Shown: positions 49,170-59,856, counted from the stretch's first letter. The stretch: DNA of 64,000 nucleotides from Datisca glomerata (GCA_003255025.1 QANY01008049.1:372001-436000); one strand, 5' to 3'. Translations and numbers: made by a program. The notes: a model not told the origin generated them from the sequence alone.

Positions 49170-49810
49170 TGAGTTAAGTCAAGGTGCATCATCATCTGGG
49201 ACATAGAATTTGGCTGACGATTGTTTATCTCAAGTTCTTAGTCATGAGAGACATGGATGACTTAAAGCGTGTAGAAACGAGCTGACTCTTTCCAAATATT
49301 CTAATTTATCTCAAAAGGATTGCGCCTAAAAAAAGCTTTAAAAAGATCATATCGAATTGAAGAGAAAATTTGATCATATGCAAATCCTTATGGAGTGCAT
49401 AGTGAAGCAGCTTCACCGAAATGAAGGACCATCCTTTCCAGACACGGAATCACCCTCGGTAAAATTTAAAACTTCTATTTGTTTGCACATGGAACTTTAC
49501 TATTTTTAATTGATGATATTCTATTATTAATTATAGAGTGTGAATAATAATTTGCACATGAGAAAGTTGAAGTTATTAAATTAGATTGGATCAAATGAGA
49601 GTTTGCTGAAGGACGGTTGTCTTCAAGTGATCCAAAGGACCTTGTTCATCATAAGCCTCTTAGACTTGATTTCATGAGAGATTGGATAGATGTTGGAACA
49701 AAACCAGAATCTTACTTACGGAGGTCTACGTCTTCAATGAAATATATTGAAGATGTAGTAGGTAGCACAGTTGCATGGACCACTAATATAATTGCCCTCT
49801 TGTAAGTACT
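49170..49810 (+). pseudogene. CACTA transposase (En/Spm C-terminal type) relic
   Basis: An acceptor TTTGCCTTTCAG ends at about 49159. The exon then reads KKLNELSQGASSSGT, DDCLSQVLSHERHG and a coiled-coil stretch ELKRKFDHMQILMECIVK. This matches the 'LGPERRGRVRG...' plus coiled coil arrangement of the second CACTA protein. The next exon 49560-49802 carries LVHHKPL and YIEDVVGSTVAWTTNIIALL, like the EAVG..VAWP domain that follows in these proteins. Stops at the first exon's SGT and near HERHG show decay. Confidence 0.65.
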
Positions 49811-49914
49811 TCTTTTCCAATAACTGTTGGCTGATATTCTGATGGACATGATTGAAATTAGGTTGATTTTGGTTGCATCAGTGGTGTTAATTGGGTTCTT
49901 ATATTTGTGTTAGA

Positions 49915-50640
49915 TTTGTTTATGTTGTTGAGTTTGGAGTTCGAATATTATGTTAAACCTTTCTCATATCATGATTAGTATTTTGGGAGTTAGAAATGTG
50001 GGCTGACATAAATGTTGAACATGATTGAAATGCCACGGGAGGGGGGGGGGTGCTAGCCATGTGCATTGAAGTGTTAGATTTACAATTGTGTTGGATTTAT
50101 TTATATTGGTGAGTTTGGATTTAGAATATTATGTTAAACTGTTCTCATATAATGATTAGTATTGTGGGAGTTAGAAATGTGGTCTCATATAAATGCTGGA
50201 CATGATTGAAATGCCGAGGGGGTGCTAGCCATGTGCATTGAAATGTTGGATTTACATTTGTGTTGGATTTTTTTTTTGTTGGTGAGTTTGAATTTTTAAT
50301 ATTATGTTAAAATTTTCTCATATGATGATTAGTATTATGGAGTTAGAAATGTGGACTGACATAAATGCTAGACATGATTGAAATGTCGGGGGGTGCTAGC
50401 CATGTGCATTGAAATGTTGGATTTACATTTGTGTTCTTGTATTTGTGTCATATTTACATTTGTGTCATATTTGCATTTGTGTTCTTGCATTTGTGTTGGA
50501 TTTGTTTATGTTGATGAGTTTGGATTTCGAATATTATGTTAAATTTTCTCATATGATGATTAGTATTGTGAGAGTTAGAAATGTGGGTTGACATAAATGT
50601 TGGACATGATTGAAATGTCGGGGGAGCGGGGGTGCTAGCC
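49915..50640. repeat. About 175-230-bp tandem array, 4 units, inside CACTA-1
   Basis: The word TGAGTTTGGA/TTCGAATATTATGTTAAA recurs at 49930, 50111, 50284 and 50516, each unit ending with ATTGAAATG.CG..GGGGGTGCTAGCCATGTGC. A G10-type run marks the first unit. A partial fifth copy lies near 51180-51260. Confidence 0.88.
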
Positions 50641-51869
50641 ATGTGCTTGGTCTTAGCCAAGGATGCGCTTTGAAACTAATAAGCAAAGGCCCAATTTGAA
50701 AATTTAAAAAATAAATGTTATTTATTCCTTTTTAAAAATAATGCATGGCTTATCTTAGCCTGCAATAGCAGCACAAGACTAAGCCAAAGTAATAATAATG
50801 AGTCTCTATCTTTTTGTCTTTGATAATTTTTATTTTCTTTTTAGTTTTGATACATCTGTTTAACCCTTTAGGCTGTAGGAGTGGAATAACAATTAATTTG
50901 TAGCTTCTTTGCATTTATGCATGCTTTTAATAATTTCTAAGTTTTGAAGCTTTTGATATATGCATTTAATGTATGTACTGTTGTTAACAAATTGTTGACA
51001 CATTGCTGTGAGTTTACATTTGGCCGATTTCTGAAGGAATCTTGTGGTGGATTATATTACAAGTGTTGTCTAAGGCTATATGTTATATGTGCATGCATCC
51101 AACCATTTATCCTTGTTTTTATGAGAGATATAGTAGAAGGAGAGGAGAGATAGATTTATAGCATAATAATTGCAGTAGTGGAGTTTTGATGGGTGCTAGA
51201 AATGTGGATTGAAATGTTGGATTTGTATTTTTGTTCTTGTATTTGTGTTGGATTTGCTTATGTTGTTTTTTTAACTTGCTATTATATATGCATTTTCAAG
51301 GATAGAACATAGAGGCATGGAAACTATGTATTTCAAGAAATAAGGTTTTGTAATCTAGATTACAATCTTATAGATCAACATGTCTGAATATTGAAAAGTC
51401 TTTTATAGAGATCATATATATGTTTATAAGTGGATATTGAACTATAACAATTACTTTTTTCATATAGGTCCACCAAAAACACAACAAACACACAGTAATT
51501 CTGGTGGTACGTGGTTCATAGTGATGGGGAAATGATTCCAATAAGAAGACATGAAAGTTCTTTCATGAAAACTTTGGCTTGTATTTGTGATATAAGTACA
51601 GCTCAAAATATTTGTAATATGTGATATGAACACCTTGGAATATTTTTTTCTAGGGTTTTTTTGGACATTTGATATTGTAAGATCTTGTATTTGATGTGGA
51701 TATTTATTAGTAGATTTCTTTAATTAAATATTTTAAATTAGTGATTTAATGGATGACCTTTATATTATTTGTTTGATACATTAGCATAAATTATTTACAG
51801 CATTTAAAATCCTATAAGAGAATGTAATTGCGTAAAAAAGCACAATAGGCAAATGCAATTATAATATGG

Positions 51870-52390
51870 TTAGACATACAATAACGTTTTTAAAATGCTA
51901 TAAAAAGCTTTTGACCGCTTTAAAAACAGCTATCATACAAATTTAATAGTGTTTAAAAAATGATGTTGTAACCTTTATATAGCATTTTTTAAAATGCTAT
52001 AAAAAGTCTTCCATTGTTGCTACGCTTATAATAACATTTATAAAATGCTATAGAAAGTCTCCCACTGTTAATACGCTTATAATAGCATTTGTAAAATGCT
52101 ACTATAAAGCGTACCAAACTCAATGGCACACTTTCTATAGCATTTTTTTTCAATAGTGCGTTTTAAACGCTATAGAAAGTTTCCCATTGTTGCTACGCTT
52201 ATAATAGCGTTTATAAAACACTATAGAAAGGTTACAATAGCATTTTTTAAACGCTATTAAAAGTGGATATGATAGCGTTTATAAAATGCTCTCATAAGGT
52301 CGGAGTTTTAATAACTTTCACAACCATAGTGTTACAAAAACGCTATTAAAATCCTACGATAGTGTTTTTTTGCCACTATCATAGGGTTTT
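51870..52390. repeat. Right subterminal repeats of CACTA-1
   Basis: Multiple copies, in both orientations, of AAAATGCTATAGAAAG and of CCATTGTTGCTACGCTTATAA, the second spaced by about 58-170 bp. Such arrays are transposase binding sites in characterised CACTA elements. Confidence 0.85.
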
Positions 52391-52406
52391 TGTTGTTGTA
52401 GTGTGT

Positions 52407-52618
52407 TAAGCTCAAGTCATGGCATGTGAATATGCAATTAACCAAGTATTCTCTTCAAAACATGCCTTTATGGTTGAAGCTTTAGGTGTCCCTGTCAATG
52501 GAAGGGCTAAGTAGGATTGCTAGTGTTGTTACAATCCTTTGTTTGTTGATTCTATGATAAATAAATGCACCAGAATCTCCTTTATCAGAATTTTTGTTGA
52601 ATTTGATGTCCAGGTGAT
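52407..52618 (+). pseudogene. DUF4283-type ORF, right half
   Basis: Continues from 46783: KLKSWHVNMQLTKYS, QNMPLWLKL, then GLSRIASV and, in shifted frame, NKCTRISFIRI and VEFDVQ, the DUF4283/zinc-knuckle linker region (P.W.KL.G.P, LS.IAS..GKP, R.S.AR..VE). It stops where a copia LTR begins at 52621, so the same gene was hit twice by transposons. Confidence 0.7.
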
Positions 52619-52620
52619 AG

Positions 52621-53871
52621 TGTTGGTGGTTATACCCTCAAAACATGTGCATTGACATTTAAAATTTAAAGAGGATTACATTTTTCTTATAATTGTTCTT
52701 TTAAATTATTGTTGAATAATTTACATAAATATTTGAAAATTTCATATTCATTAATGAGACTATGATCTTATATTAGTACGAGAGGATTAAGATCATAGAT
52801 AATGAATATAATTGCAATAATATATTAAAGTATGAAATCTTTAATGAATGGATGCTAGTACGAGTAACTAAGTATTATGAATGTGTGTGATCTAGATCCG
52901 GATCATTGATGTGGATAGACTATACGTGAAGATACTTTATATAATAAGATTGTATTTAAAAGGTTGATGTGAATTAATATATTTATTAACGTACCACTTA
53001 TCATAAAGATTTAATACACATCAATTTGATGATTATATGTAGACCAGTCGGACTCCTAAGTAGCCAATTCGATGATCATATTTAATACACATTAACTGTG
53101 CTGGCTCATGGCACACTACAAGCCATGTGGCACTACAGTTGTGCACAATTATAGTGTGTCCCACTACAATTGGTAATTTTATAATTAAATAATATTTTAG
53201 TTTATCCCTAAAATATGATACGCCATTATCTAAAATATATACAGATATTATTTAATGGCCTTGGCGCTTGATAGAAGAGGAGAGAATCAGTTTATCAGAT
53301 CATCAGTTCGACAATCAAGAGTTAAACTGAGAGTACGATTGGTGTCAAAGAGATTTTCTTTTATGATTGAACATTAATAAAATATCTAACAGAATAATTA
53401 TCACGTTTTTTTAGAGAATCATCTCACTAAAATTCTTCTCAGCAAATCTCTAGATCTCATTTGTTGAGAACATCTAGAGAAAGAAAAAGTATCTTGTAAT
53501 ATTTTATGTGCCCACACACGTCCTAGTGTGTTGAGGATTGACTTAGAAGATCTTGGTGTTGATCTCAAAGTCTACTAATCGTTGGAATGATTTTGTGGGA
53601 ATTGAGGATCGATCGGTTTTTGCAAGCACATTTGATATAGATTACAAGAGGTATATGATTCCTAACCTTATATGTTATAGATTTAACTTATAAATATATA
53701 ATGGATCATGACTGAATGAAAAAAAGCTTTTAATAAAAGTTTTTATTTGGTTATCGTGGCGTTGCGCAAGTTTTGTTTTTATTAAAAGATTCAATTTTTA
53801 TTAAAAGTTTAATTTTTCAAAAGGTCACGCGCCACCACGATTCCACCGTGCACGCGTCGTGATAACCAGCA
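52621..53871 (+). repeat. copia 5' LTR (copy B)
   Basis: Begins TGTTGGTGGTTATACC and ends AACCAGCA, 3 nt before a PBS. 1251 bp. Aligns in reverse complement with the LTR at 11013-13202. It lacks about 0.9 kb of that copy near 53070. It contains GGCACACTACAAG/GTGGCACTACAG words equivalent to the hairpin cluster of copy A. Confidence 0.8.
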
Positions 53872-53873
53872 AG

Positions 53874-53885
53874 TGGTATCCGAGC
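53874..53885 (+). other. Primer binding site of copia B
   Basis: TGGTATCCGAGC, one mismatch from the initiator tRNA-Met PBS TGGTATCAGAGC, 2 nt after the LTR end. It establishes the LTR as a 5' LTR in plus orientation. Confidence 0.85.
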
Positions 53886-54780
53886 GGTCTTTATATATTT
53901 ATATGATACATGTTGTTTAAGTTTTTTTGCATTAATTTTTTCTAGATCTTGTGTAAGCCGAATTGAGGAGGAATTTTTGTAATTTTATTTTGAATATTAT
54001 TGTAATTATTTCAAAGGCAAGAAGATGAAGAATGCACGAGACGAACGGCAGAAATTTACTGTCCACGCGGAAACAATGTTCATCCATGAAATTACTATTC
54101 ATCCAAGAAAACACTGTTCACGTTGAAAATTTACTACTCTGAAGGAGGTAAACAGTGTTGGCGGTACTGTACCACAGTAAATAGTGGCTGTCTGGTGCAG
54201 CACGCGGCTATCGGGAGTGAGACAGGCAACGATGGTGGGGGGGGGAGGCGATTAGAGAGTCCTATCATCGGTGGCAACTATTATCACGTTTTAGGAAATT
54301 TTTCTACAAACCATGCAACCAACTCTATCACCTAAGTATTTCTTTAAAACCCAAACGCTTTTAATTATCCATTCAAATTTTGTAATTAATGGTTTTAAAA
54401 TTAATTATTCATTTTATGAAAAATAAAAATTAATAGGGTGATTGGGTTTGACCCAAGTTTGACCCAAGTCAAAGTCAACTATATTAAAATGGATAATTAT
54501 AGAAATTATATTAATTAAGAAAAATAGTTTTTCTAATTACAAAAGGGTTTTGTTCAAAGCTTGAAGATTATAAAGATGGACATCAAGATTAGAAGACAAT
54601 ATTTAGGAAATATGTATTCTTGAAATCCGCTTTGTAATTTTATTTCTCATTTCAAGTGTTGTAATTTAGAAATACCTAATAATCACTTGGTTCATTATTA
54701 TTTTATTTAATTGTTAAATAATTGCTTGATTGTTATGAATCGGTGTCGTCGCAACGAGCACGAGACCGAAACAACGTCTT
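53886..54780 (+). other. copia B leader
   Basis: Non-coding, matches the minus-strand leader next to LTR A. Contains GGGTTTGACCC-AAGTTTGACCC and ATTAATGGTTTTAAAATTAA-like segments. The element is cut off after about 54780 and no gag is seen. Confidence 0.65.
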
Positions 54781-54990
54781 CACCATTGGTTGTTCTAACA
54801 ATTTCGACATATAACAAAAACAGAAGTGAAAGAAGAAAATGGTGAGGGGTTCTAAAGGTTAAGGTTTGGTGAAGGACAATGTGAGAGAGAGAGAGATGTA
54901 TATGTATGGACAGAGAGGAAAAATGATTGGAAATAGTTCAAAATTTTTACTACGTGGAGAGAGAAATTTTTTACTTAACGTCTCATTATA
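54781..54990. other. Left flank of CACTA-2
   Basis: Short non-coding GA-rich stretch. Ends in ATA (54988-54990), the target duplication. Confidence 0.5.
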
Positions 54991-55724
54991 TACTACAAGA
55001 AATATGGCGTTCTACAAGAGACAGATATCCCCACGAAAAGTAATCCACGGAGATCATGCGACACCTGTGACAGCCCCTCATATTAAAAGTCTACATTTTT
55101 CGCGAGGCACAACGCCTCCTGCAAAGACCCCTATGGTATCTTGCCATTTACAGGATTTTTCGACTCCTATAGAACGTTGTGTAATAAGTTTTTATGACTC
55201 CTATTACTTTTATTCAACATACATTTTTAATTCTCGTGAAGTAATATTCACATGTATTTTTATATCCTATTAAATCGGATACCATAAGATTTTTTGAATC
55301 TCATTCATATAAACTTTTTTTTTGTAAATTATGCCTCTTATAAAGAGATTTTTATAACATTTTATAAATGCTATTTTTTTACAATCAATTTATATGCACC
55401 TGTTTACATAAATATTTAAACATTCAAAATTAATACATTACTAGACTCAATAACATTCAAACATCATTTTATTTTCACAAAATATTATCCATAAGTATCA
55501 TCCATAATTATCATCTTTAGTAACTAATACAACATGCTATTCAAAAAAGAAAAAACATCTAAAAATTTCACAGACGATATAAAATAACATAAAATTTTTA
55601 TTGCTTAACTTTTCAAATTTTGATGCTAAGTGAAAAGCCTCAAGTGATTGTAGGTCCTGCATTTAAAAAAAAATATATAGTCAATGTGCTTGTTTAAATT
55701 TCTCACGATACACTACTATTACAA

Positions 55725-56016
55725 GTAATTGAATCCAATGTCATATGAACATAAAATTATAAAAATGAAAAATACTAATGTAGCAAGTAGATTCCTCACT
55801 AATAAAAAATTACGAACATATTTAAAGATACTGACTAGTAAAAAATGAGGTAGAAGTATACAAATACTTAGTAATTGAATCCAATGTCATATGAATATAA
55901 AATTATAAAAATGAAAAATACTAATGCAGCAAATAGATTCCTCACTAATAAAAAATTATGAACATATTTAAAGATACTGACTAGTAAAAAATGAGGTAGA
56001 AGTATACAAATACTCA
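55725..56016. repeat. 146-bp near-identical tandem duplication
   Basis: GTAATTGAATCCAATGTCATATGA begins at 55725 and again at 55871. The two 146-bp copies differ at only a few positions, so the duplication is much younger than the rest of the transposon decay. Confidence 0.9.
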
Positions 56017-56495
56017 TTAGTGCAATAAATAGAATCCAATGCCATATCTTTTTATGTTCAAGTTCTAATCCTACTCAAATTCTTATCACCATTGCTGCCA
56101 CAGATACAAATCTAACACTAGAATGCTATAAAACAGCACATAACAAGATGATTTGTGTTCATCAAGTCACAAACAGGGGGGAGAAGCAGTAAGCCCCAAA
56201 ATAATAACTTCCAGATTGATAAATATAATTAATCTCCATTACTTTTGTACTAGAATGCTATAAAACCACAAGTTAAATGCAACACTTTCATTAGATGATT
56301 CAACTAAATGGAACATGGCAATACCACAACCAGGGTCATTAGCTGGAAAGTAACTTCTTATACAAGATTTCAGTTGGTAAGCTAAAATTAAAGAAATGCA
56401 GTAAGTAAAGAATTCTTACTTCATTTCTAGAGAAGAACTACCAGTTGTAGCAATATTTCATGAAAAAAAATGAAAACACGTATATATGTGGGAAG

Positions 56496-56545
56496 AAGAG
56501 TGAGTGAGAAAGAGGGAGAGAGAGATAGAGAGGGGGAGAGAGAGA
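56496..56545. repeat. (GA)-rich low-complexity stretch
   Basis: GAGTGAGAAAGAGGGAGAGAGAGATAGAGAGGGGGAGAGAGAGA, imperfect GA repeats. Confidence 0.85.
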
Positions 56546-56549
56546 ACCA

Positions 56550-57678
56550 ATTCTAGTTAAAGTTTGGCCTCTGAGTTCTTCAGATCATTTGAGTTCCTCT
56601 TCATTACTCAATTTCACTCGCTTAAGAACTTTGGGAAGAATTCTTTAATTTCAGCATGCTATTATCACGTTTAGAGCTATTCTGCAAATGTTACATCACA
56701 TTATCATGCATTAGATTGTCTAGTTATTGTTCATGTAGCATAAAATCTTAACAAGATTTCCCAGAAATCAAAATGAAGATATTCAACCTACAAGTTTTAG
56801 AATAGAGCACATTCGGAGAGAAAATTCAACTCATTTTCATCAACAACAAATCAAAAAAGACAAAACAAAACTAATCTTTTAACATGTTGTACCTCTTTAT
56901 AAAGAGAGTAGTTTATTATTCTTCATATTCACAAATGTATGCCTTATTAAATGAGCATTATAAGGAGATGGGATAATGCACCAAATAACAGTTCTGCAAA
57001 AGAATATGTTTAAGTAAGAGAAATTAACTTTCTAATGCATTTTTATACCTACATATAGAACCAACAAACACATCTTTGCTTGCTTCTTTGCCCACAACCC
57101 TTCTGAATCCTTACCCAACTTCTTAGTCTTCTTCCCCTTTGAATCTAATTGGGTTTTCTTCATCTTTTGCTTGCTTCTTTGCCCACAACCCTTTCATTAC
57201 ATCTGAAAAATAAAATCCATATCCTTAAATCACAAAATTTCTTCTTAAAATCAATTATTACAATATATTTGTACCTCAAAAATTAAAAATGATAGAAAAT
57301 ATGTATTCTTATTTTCATTATTCCATTTTTTCTTTTCACATAAATCTTTCAAATGAAAATATAATTATACTCAATAGTTTGATCATATGTGTTGACTCAT
57401 AAGCAAAATCAGAAAGACAAGGACAATGAGAGTGTTTGTAAACACAAACCTTGAGTGGTGATGAGTCTATAAAATTGGCGAAGAACTTTGATGCTGTGAA
57501 CCAAACATAACTAGATTGGTTCTTCACAGAGCTTCAATCGGCAACCTATCCCTTTGTTCTTCAGTGTGGCTGAGGCGAGGGTCAGGGCTCTCTCATCTTC
57601 GATGTTCTACTCTACAATGAAAACATTTGAATGAGGATAAATAAAAGAACAAAACCCCTAAAAGAATAACCTAACTAT
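56550..57678. other. CACTA-2 interior, unassigned
   Basis: No domain recognised. CTTGCTTCTTTGCCCACAAC occurs twice (57077 and 57170, period about 93 bp); on the minus strand it gives a Lys-rich stretch (LWAKKQAK). No transposase motif. Confidence 0.4.
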
Positions 57679-57963
57679 TTAGATGAATGGATGTAGTGAT
57701 GAGCACACAATCCTGACACTAATCACAAACTGAAACCCTAAGTCCCCAATGAAATATAGAAATAGAACCAGAACAAACACCATCACAGCATCATGGTTTC
57801 CAGCCAATTCATAAATATCATATTTCTTAGGTTGACGCCATTCTGCTAAAGTTTTAGCCAATGAGCTGAAAAATGAAACTTTTGGAGGTGTCCCTTTCTT
57901 CCCATACAAATTCTTACCTCCCAAGTCTGTATAAACTGGACCCATGCCCTTGCTTCTTTCTAT
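57679..57963 (-). pseudogene. Captured ceramide glucosyltransferase (GT21) last exon
   Basis: Acceptor TTATGTAG precedes the exon at 57963. The frame reads IERSKGMGPVYTDLGGKN, then LYGKKGTPPKVSFFSSLA and AEWRQPKKYD, the conserved C-terminal tail of plant ceramide glucosyltransferases (the enzyme that makes glucosylceramide from ceramide and UDP-glucose in the ER/Golgi membrane). In the family the protein ends right after QPKKYDV. Here the stop is lost and the frame reads on about 44 codons through a hydrophobic stretch to a stop at 57679. Same strand and order as the two exons above. A transduplicated gene fragment, not a functional gene. Confidence 0.8.
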
Positions 57964-58075
57964 CTACATAACAGATTAATGAACACAATATTTTAGAAAA
58001 TTGACAATAATAAAGAATGCAGTTGCTGTTCAACGTAGTAAGAATCCAGAGTGAGTAATAGTGTAGCCAACGTAC

Positions 58076-58197
58076 CTTATGATTTTCCCATCCTTAAAGT
58101 AATACCAGATGTCTGACCAATTAATTGATTGAGAGAAATGAGAATGAAACGCTAAAATTGTATACAAAAAGTTATCGACCAACTTCGCGATGAATAC
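58076..58197 (-). pseudogene. Captured ceramide glucosyltransferase exon (penultimate)
   Basis: Flanked by an acceptor ATTGTGCAG and a donor AAG|GTACGT. The frame reads VFIAKLVDNFLY, SHFSQSINWS, YYFKDGKII, corresponding to the last membrane segment and the conserved INWS...DGKI motif of GT21. 122 nt, no stop. Joining it to the neighbouring exons as they stand needs one-base corrections at the borders, so the copy has small indels at splice junctions. Confidence 0.8.
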
Positions 58198-58398
58198 CTG
58201 CACAATTTGAAGTTGGTATCTTACATCAGCCATCATTCATCATCATCATAATGAAAAGATTTAGTTGATATACTTAAAGAAACATGATTTTTAAGATCTT
58301 AAATTATAAAAAAATTGGACTGGAACAATCTGATATAGGAACAAACTACATTTACTGGCATTCACATACTAAAATTTGAACCAGAGAAAAGAACTTAC

Positions 58399-58520
58399 AG
58401 ACCCCATTTGTAAGGAGCAAGCATAAGATGAGGAGCATCTGGGGATAGCATATTGCAAATTCCACATTGATAGAAGTTCTATGAGAGTGCATGTTGCCAG
58501 ACCACTTACCAGTATCAAGC
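58399..58520 (-). pseudogene. Captured ceramide glucosyltransferase exon (membrane segment)
   Basis: Acceptor TTTTGGGTAG before 58520, donor GTAAGT (58393-58398). The frame reads LATCTLIELLSMWN. Then after a small deletion with frameshift it reads CNMLSPDAPHLML and APYKWG, a string specific to plant GT21 between two membrane spans. Upstream catalytic domain exons (D1, D2, D3, (Q/R)xxRW motifs) are absent, so only the C-terminal membrane part was captured. Confidence 0.82.
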
Positions 58521-59198
58521 CTACCCAAAAGTTATATAATAAGCTATTAGAACTAAGGACCCTTAGAAAGGAAAAAAATAGAGAGCGGAGAAGTGATCTC
58601 AAAGTTTTGATATGGTTAGCACCTAAGGTAGGAGCAGGTAAACAAGATCCCTTATTTAGTAGTCAACATGATAATTATAGTTAATATTGCTGCTATGATA
58701 TCGCATCCAACCCTCCTCCCTAAAGCGTTATCTTAACAAGAATACCAATTTCTATTTTGTTTTGGGGTCGCTCACAACAGATGAATCGAGAATATGAAAT
58801 ATACTATCAAATAAATAAGCCATCAAGCTTTAAATAACCTTATGATTTTCTATCAAAATGTGGAAATGGAGTACCCTGTCAATACAAAGAAACCAGATTG
58901 TTGCAGACAAAATCCACAAAAAAGCAGCAAAAATATCTGCCAAAAATTATACTCAAAATCAAATAAAAGTTGTATGAATTTGAAACTACCCATTAAGGCT
59001 TATAGAACTCTGAACAGAAATCTGAATTCAGAGACTCTAAATTCACAGCAGTCGGAGCAGATCTTAACAGAAAGTCATGTCAAGTAGCTTCAGATTGTCA
59101 ATTCTCACAGTTAAAATCTTCCTTATCTCTACAGTTCATATATAACGACAAATTAATTTAACATAAAATACACTAAAGTATGAAATGTTAAACATACC

Positions 59199-59268
59199 AG
59201 AACCAACAGAGGCTCTTGAAAACTTTCAAGTCCTTCAATGGAAACATCATTTTTCACAAACACACTTC
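59199..59268 (-). pseudogene. Third exon-like piece in CACTA-2, unrecognised
   Basis: After GGTTATAG the minus strand is open: YRRSVFVKNDVSIEGLESF, ending QEPLLVL at a donor GTATGT. It lies between the two first exons (59435-59677) and the GT21 exons. The phase does not fit exon 59435-59506 exactly. Family not recognised. Confidence 0.4.
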
Positions 59269-59434
59269 TTCTATACCTATAACCACATTCCACATGATTG
59301 AAACCCATTAATTCAATGAAGACGATGCCTCGAACAAGGAAAAGAAAAACGTTTGTTTATTTTAATAGGAGGAATAGTTTGATTTTAGTATGGGAATGCG
59401 TAAATAGATATGCAGATGAAGAAATTAGACGTAC

Positions 59435-59506
59435 CTGCAATGTTCTAGTAGCAAATTCGACACCAAGGCGGATTTGGAATCTAAACAGAACTCGTTTCTC
59501 GTAAAT
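59435..59506 (-). CDS. Second exon of a captured/chimeric gene, unrecognised
   Basis: 72 nt, 24 codons (IYEKRVLFRFQIRLGVEF start), acceptor TTTTCTCCAG and donor CAG|GTACGT, both phase 0. Joined to 59591-59677 it keeps the frame open over 53 codons. The good splice sites and intact frame contrast with the decayed transposon around it. Not part of the GT21 sequence as I know it; source gene unknown. Confidence 0.45.
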
Positions 59507-59590
59507 CTGGAGAAAATGTTTAATTTTCCCAAAACTGAATTACTGATTAAAAATTTTTAGGGATACATAACACTATTAAGAAAGAGGTAC

Positions 59591-59677
59591 CTTCAGGTGA
59601 GCCAAAGAGTAAGACACGATGAGATGAGCCTGAGAAGACGACACAATTGCGACGAACTTACCAGGTTTAAGATCCAT
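59591..59677 (-). CDS. First exon of a captured/chimeric gene, unrecognised
   Basis: ATG at 59677, frame MDLKPGKFVAIVSSSQ, ending SLAHLK at AAG|GTACCT, 29 codons, phase 0. Upstream on the minus strand lies a TG-rich leader (TGTGTGTGAGTGTGTCTC) resembling a 5' UTR. With exon 59435-59506 and the GT21 exons downstream, all on the minus strand, it could form a chimeric transcript. No domain recognised. Confidence 0.45.
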
Positions 59678-59759
59678 GATACCACGACCGAGAGCAAGCA
59701 CATGCACACACACAGAGACACACTCACACACATAAACCATAATAGAGAGCACCGACTGA

Positions 59760-59856
59760 GAGAGAGCACTGACAGGAGGAAAATCACGTGGTCAAGTTCG
59801 AGAGAGAGCATCGATTGAGAGAGAGCACTGACAGGAGGAAAATCACGTGGTCAAGT
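59760..59856. repeat. 59-bp tandem duplication near the CACTA-2 chimeric gene
   Basis: GAGAGAGCACTGACAGGAGG... AAAATCACGTGGTCAAGT occurs at 59760 and 59819. Each copy contains a CACGTG box. On the minus strand they lie about 80-180 bp upstream of the ATG at 59677. Confidence 0.88.

Larger units (their letters stand above)
46784..52403. mobile_element. CACTA-1 (CMC/EnSpm) DNA transposon, 5.6 kb
   Basis: The left end CACTACAACAA (46784) and the right end TTGTTGTAGTG (52393-52403) are inverted repeats of 11 bp. The 3-bp target duplication TGT flanks both ends (46781-46783, 52404-52406), as for CACTA elements. The right subterminal 500 bp is packed with AAATGCTATA-type repeats, typical of CACTA ends. 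The interior holds spliced-looking transposase relics on the plus strand (49170-49805) and a tandem array (49915-50640). The insertion split a DUF4283 frame. Autonomous activity is unlikely given stops. Confidence 0.9.

Noticed and set aside
54866..55273. 135-codon plus-strand frame across the CACTA-2 left end
   Set aside because: Spans the transposon boundary and subterminal DNA; no domain, chance frame.
59597..59818. Plus-strand 73-codon and minus-strand frames around 59593-60097
   Set aside because: Low-complexity GA/CA repeats; only the spliced minus-strand exons show sensible borders.
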